Shown here: positions 14,866 to 17,077 of the stretch, one piece after another
Numbering within the stretch: the stretch's first letter is position 1
How the letters are laid out: each line of letters opens with the position of its first letter
Source: Sphingobacterium sp. UBA6711
GTDB taxonomy: Bacteria; Bacteroidota; Bacteroidia; Sphingobacteriales; Sphingobacteriaceae
Assembly: GCA_002454415.1 (NCBI GenBank)
Contig: DKIT01000112.1
Location: forward strand, 46,971 to 64,047
DNA length: 17,077 nucleotides
Direction: 5' to 3'
Translations under genes and position numbers: made by a program
The notes under the pieces: model-generated
Told to the model about the DNA's origin: nothing
Databases searched by the model: none
What the model saw: the letters and a program-made list of their open reading frames with translations, nothing else

Positions 14866-16036
14866 ACAATACTTTTGTTTTTTCGCGAGTACCCTCGTAT
14901 AATTCGTATTCTAATAATCTACAATCTAATTTACCATTATAAAATTCTATACGTCTAGACGCACGCAGGCCGATTTTCTTCGCCAAATCTGGATTTCCTG
15001 TAAATATATAGCCTTTATAACCTTTGCATTCCTGTTTCATAAAGTCACCCATACGCTTGTACGTAATTTCTAATTTGCTATGTGTGCCCAAGCGCTCTCC
15101 ATATTCCGGATTGAATAGGATGATACCACCTTCTTTAGGAACGTGAGTTTCGGCAAAATCGCATACTTCAAATGAAATTAATTGTTCGACACCTGCGGTC
15201 CGTGCATTCATTTTGGATACATTGATCGCTTCTTCTGAAATATCGGAGGCAATAATCTGAGGGGCAGCTTTTTTGTTGATTTGATCTTTAAGCAACCTTC
15301 GTTCTTGGAAGAAAACAGTCTCATCGTAACCTATGAAATGCATGAATGAATAATTCATACGCAAGAGCCCTGGTTTTCGGTTTGTTGCAATTAGAGCGGC
15401 CTCGATGGCTAGCGTTCCGGATCCACACATCGGGTTGACAAAAGGAGATGCACCATCCCATTTCGTCGCAATGATAGTAGAAGCTGCCAAAGCTTCCAAC
15501 ATAGGTGCTTTTCCCGGAATCTTACGATAGCTGTGCTTTGCCAATGTTTCACCAGAAGTATCTAGAAAAATCTCTGCACGGTCGTCTTTCCAGTACAAAT
15601 GTACAACAGCTTTGTTATTGTCAGGACCTGAATTTGGACGCATTCCTTTTTTAGCTTTGATACGGTCTACAATCGCATCTTTAACCTTTACGTTTGCAAA
15701 TAATGGGGTGCTTATTGTCTCATTGTCCACATTTGAGCTGACAGAAAAGTATCCGTCAAACTGAATGAGTTCTTCCCAAGCAACTTTACTTAATTCCTCG
15801 TAGAGTTCTGTCGGATTGTTCGCCGTAAATTCCTTTAAGGAGTATAGAATTTGTGAAGCTGTACGTAAGTTCAGATTGAGCTTGATCGTATCGTTTACAC
15901 TAATTTTTAACTCTACTCCAGTAGGGAAAGCTCTGACAATGTCAAAACCTAACTCTTTAACTTCCTGTTGCAAATACGGCGATAAGCGTTTATTGCACGT
16001 AATGATAACTTTATTGGGGGTGTTGAAAACTTCCAT
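14858..16036 (-). CDS. THUMP-domain class I SAM-dependent rRNA methyltransferase (RlmL N-half/YpsC-like)
   Basis: Cytoplasmic RNA methyltransferase, 392 aa, equivalent to the N-terminal half of E. coli RlmL, the enzyme for m2G in 23S rRNA. Order of parts: ferredoxin-like start about 1-45 (NKVIITCNKRLSPYLQQEV), THUMP domain about 48-143, then the Rossmann methyltransferase domain about 155-390. SAM-binding motif I is NPMCGSGTLAIEAAL (201-215), the acidic motif is IIASDISEEA (about 261-270) and motif IV is NPEYGERLG (309-317). E. coli RlmL has NPPY here, so the second Pro is replaced by Glu. I chose the Met-Glu-Val start at 16036; a second ATG directly before it (16039) is equally possible, and a TTG at 16072 lies upstream of the promoter box. 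It overlaps the HD gene by eight bases and is divergent from the DUF3127 gene. Confidence 0.9.
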   Translation of the reverse strand: MEVFNTPNKVIITCNKRLSPYLQQEVKELGFDIVRAFPTGVELKISVNDTIKLNLNLRTASQILYSLKEFTANNPTELYEELSKVAWEELIQFDGYFSVSSNVDNETISTPLFANVKVKDAIVDRIKAKKGMRPNSGPDNNKAVVHLYWKDDRAEIFLDTSGETLAKHSYRKIPGKAPMLEALAASTIIATKWDGASPFVNPMCGSGTLAIEAALIATNRKPGLLRMNYSFMHFIGYDETVFFQERRLLKDQINKKAAPQIIASDISEEAINVSKMNARTAGVEQLISFEVCDFAETHVPKEGGIILFNPEYGERLGTHSKLEITYKRMGDFMKQECKGYKGYIFTGNPDLAKKIGLRASRRIEFYNGKLDCRLLEYELYEGTREKTKVLYE

Positions 16037-16047
16037 CATATTTTGTA

Positions 16048-16055
16048 CAAAGTTA
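16048..16055 (-). promoter_or_regulatory. -7 promoter box (TAACTTTG) for the methyltransferase, near-leaderless
   Basis: On the minus strand, TAACTTTG fits TAnnTTTG and ends only eight bases before the ATG at 16039 and 11 before 16036. If used, the mRNA would carry a leader of only a few bases. The nearest TTTG upstream is 14 bases away, shorter than the usual spacing. Confidence 0.4.
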
Positions 16056-16113
16056 ATTAAACTCTTCCTCAAAAATTGCTTAATTTTACGCTTTAATATT
16101 TATTTTTTTGATT

Positions 16114-16488
16114 ATGGAAATTAGAGGAAAAGTACACGAGATAGGAGCAACACAACAAGTGACCGAATCATTCAAAAAACGTGATATGATTGTAGCGTAT
16201 GCCGAAAACCCGCAGTTTGTTGAATATATTCGTTTTGAGTCAACTCAAGATAGAACTTCGATTTTTGATAACTTAGCTATCGGAGAGGAAGTAGAAGTAT
16301 CTTTTAATCTTCGTGGTCGTCCTTGGACTAATAAAGATGGTGTAACAACCTATTTCAATTCATTAGTCGCTTGGCGTGTAACAAAATTAGGTAATGCTGC
16401 TCCTGCACCATCATCTCCTGGTTACGCAGATATGCCTGCGCCGGTAGATTTGACAGGTTCATCAGATGATGATGATTTGCCATTCTAA
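16114..16488 (+). CDS. DUF3127 protein with SSB-like acidic C-terminal tip
   Basis: 124-aa protein. Residues 1-92 match the DUF3127 domain: MEIRGKVHEIG, KKRDMIVAYAENPQFVEYIRF, GEEVEVSFNLRGRPW and YFNSLVAWRVTKL, a pattern that suggests a small all-beta, OB-like fold. Residues 94-114 form a flexible Pro/Ala/Ser-rich linker, and the protein ends DDDDLPF, very close to the conserved acidic tip of bacterial single-stranded DNA-binding protein (DDDIPF or DDDLPF) that recruits repair and replication partners. The domain itself does not look like a canonical SSB (no SSB aromatic pattern), so SSB is not assigned. The function is unknown; a role in nucleic-acid metabolism is inference. The start is ATG 16114 (a TTG six bases upstream is less likely). 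The methyltransferase is divergent and a terminator follows. Confidence 0.88.
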   Translation: MEIRGKVHEIGATQQVTESFKKRDMIVAYAENPQFVEYIRFESTQDRTSIFDNLAIGEEVEVSFNLRGRPWTNKDGVTTYFNSLVAWRVTKLGNAAPAPSSPGYADMPAPVDLTGSSDDDDLPF

Positions 16489-16587
16489 TCGGAATCGGCG
16501 TTTGAGTCAGATCGAAGATACCGTAACAAGAAGTTACAGTAATAAATAGATTATTTTTGAACTGTGATCCATACAGTTTTATACAAT

Positions 16588-16616
16588 AAAAAGGGCTTCT
16601 TCAAGAAGCCTTTTTT
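16588..16616 (+). terminator. Intrinsic terminator after the DUF3127 gene
   Basis: GGCTTCT (16594-16600) pairs with AGAAGCC (16604-16610) around a three-base loop, extended outward by a G-T and several A-T pairs, and followed by TTTTTTATTT. It lies about 100 bases after the DUF3127 stop codon. No gene is seen between. Confidence 0.9.
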
Positions 16617-16704
16617 ATTTCTTCATATATTAGACCTCATCGTTTCATGTTTTCTTGGCGCTGAAATTGCTTGCAATAAGCTGTTTTAGATAAAATACAG
16701 CATT

Positions 16705-17077
16705 ATGAAATTAACAGCATTATTTTTTTGCTTCGCAACGGTATCCTTGACTGCTTGTAATCAAACTCAAAAAAGTGACCAACATATTGGCACTGATTCG
16801 AGCACACCTGAGACGTCAATTATGGATACAGTCCATACATCACAAAACTCTTTGGATTGGGCTGGTTCTTATGAAGCAACTATTCCCTGTGCAGATTGTG
16901 AAGGTATCAAAACAAATATTACATTGAAAAAAGACAATACTTTTGCTATTACCAGCGAATATATTAACAAAAATACGAAGATAGAAGATGCGGGGAAGAT
17001 CATGTGGCACGATAACGGTTCTGTTGTCCATTTAACCGGTAAGGAAACGAATATGAAATTGAAAGTAGGAGAGAACA
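16705..17077 (+). CDS. NlpE-like lipoprotein, 3'-truncated by window
   Basis: Start of a lipoprotein; 124 residues are visible before the window ends. The N-terminus MKLTALFFCFATVSLTAC carries a lipobox (LTAC, modified Cys18) followed by Asn19 and Gln20, so an outer-membrane anchor is likely. A Ser/Thr-rich linker spans about 19-50, and then comes the NlpE N-terminal domain: WAGSYEATIPCADCEGIKT with the CxxC pair Cys62/Cys65, then LKKDNTFAITSEY. NlpE proteins are known in E. coli as copper-related lipoproteins that trigger envelope-stress signalling on surface contact; Bacteroidota homologues are common but their role is less clear. The ATG at 16705 is the only start giving the signal sequence. 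A terminator separates it from the upstream gene. Confidence 0.87.
   Translation, partial: MKLTALFFCFATVSLTACNQTQKSDQHIGTDSSTPETSIMDTVHTSQNSLDWAGSYEATIPCADCEGIKTNITLKKDNTFAITSEYINKNTKIEDAGKIMWHDNGSVVHLTGKETNMKLKVGEN

Noticed and set aside
9171..16039. A defence island or mobile element in the minus-strand block.
   Set aside because: All genes belong to ordinary chromosomal families, with regular terminators and no transposase, integrase, tRNA or direct-repeat boundary.

Overview
The window looks like a chromosomal stretch from a member of the Bacteroidota, most probably the Sphingobacteriaceae (Sphingobacterium or a close relative). The reasons are moderate GC, starts that mostly lack Shine-Dalgarno sequences, several TAnnTTTG boxes (the Bacteroidota -7 promoter element) just upstream of genes, a TonB-dependent receptor with an N-terminal carboxypeptidase-regulatory-like domain, an ECF sigma factor paired with a membrane protein carrying a TonB-like C-terminal domain, and DUF3127 and DUF4197 proteins. 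The lineage call is inference from protein recall, not from a search. I see no IS element, phage, CRISPR array, tRNA or rRNA.

Layout, plus strand first: (1) 1-3026, fatty-acid beta-oxidation: the 3' part of a thiolase (cut by the window edge and interrupted by an in-frame amber codon ten codons before its natural end) followed by a long acyl-CoA dehydrogenase, then a terminator. (2) 3148-4404, a YeiH-type membrane transporter (putative sulfate exporter), with a terminator. (3) 4464-5111, the only long gene-free stretch, containing a promoter-like box, two tandem very short ORFs and a hairpin, all forming a possible ~390-nt leader for (4) 5112-7709, a TonB-dependent outer-membrane receptor without a SusD partner, with a terminator. 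(5) 7854-9099, an overlapping pair: ECF sigma factor and a single-pass membrane protein, probably its regulator.

From 9171 to about 16039 all genes are on the minus strand: a YdjA-like nitroreductase, peptidase T, a secreted DUF4197 protein, a probable two-gene unit of two secreted phosphodiesterases (GDPD then an endonuclease/exonuclease/phosphatase-fold protein), and a translationally overlapping pair, THUMP-domain rRNA methyltransferase then HD-domain hydrolase. Most of these units end in clear intrinsic terminators. At 16040-16113 the direction changes again: a DUF3127 protein with an SSB-like acidic C-terminal tip is divergent from the methyltransferase, followed by a terminator and the start of an NlpE-like lipoprotein cut by the window end.

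The region is mainly housekeeping and accessory metabolism and envelope function. The points most worth a second look are the thiolase amber codon with its intact downstream tail, the SSB-tip mimic on the DUF3127 protein, the receptor leader whose second short ORF ends in Cys-Cys-stop, and an interleaved pair of inverted repeats at the terminator behind the HD gene. I do not see a convincing undescribed multi-gene system.
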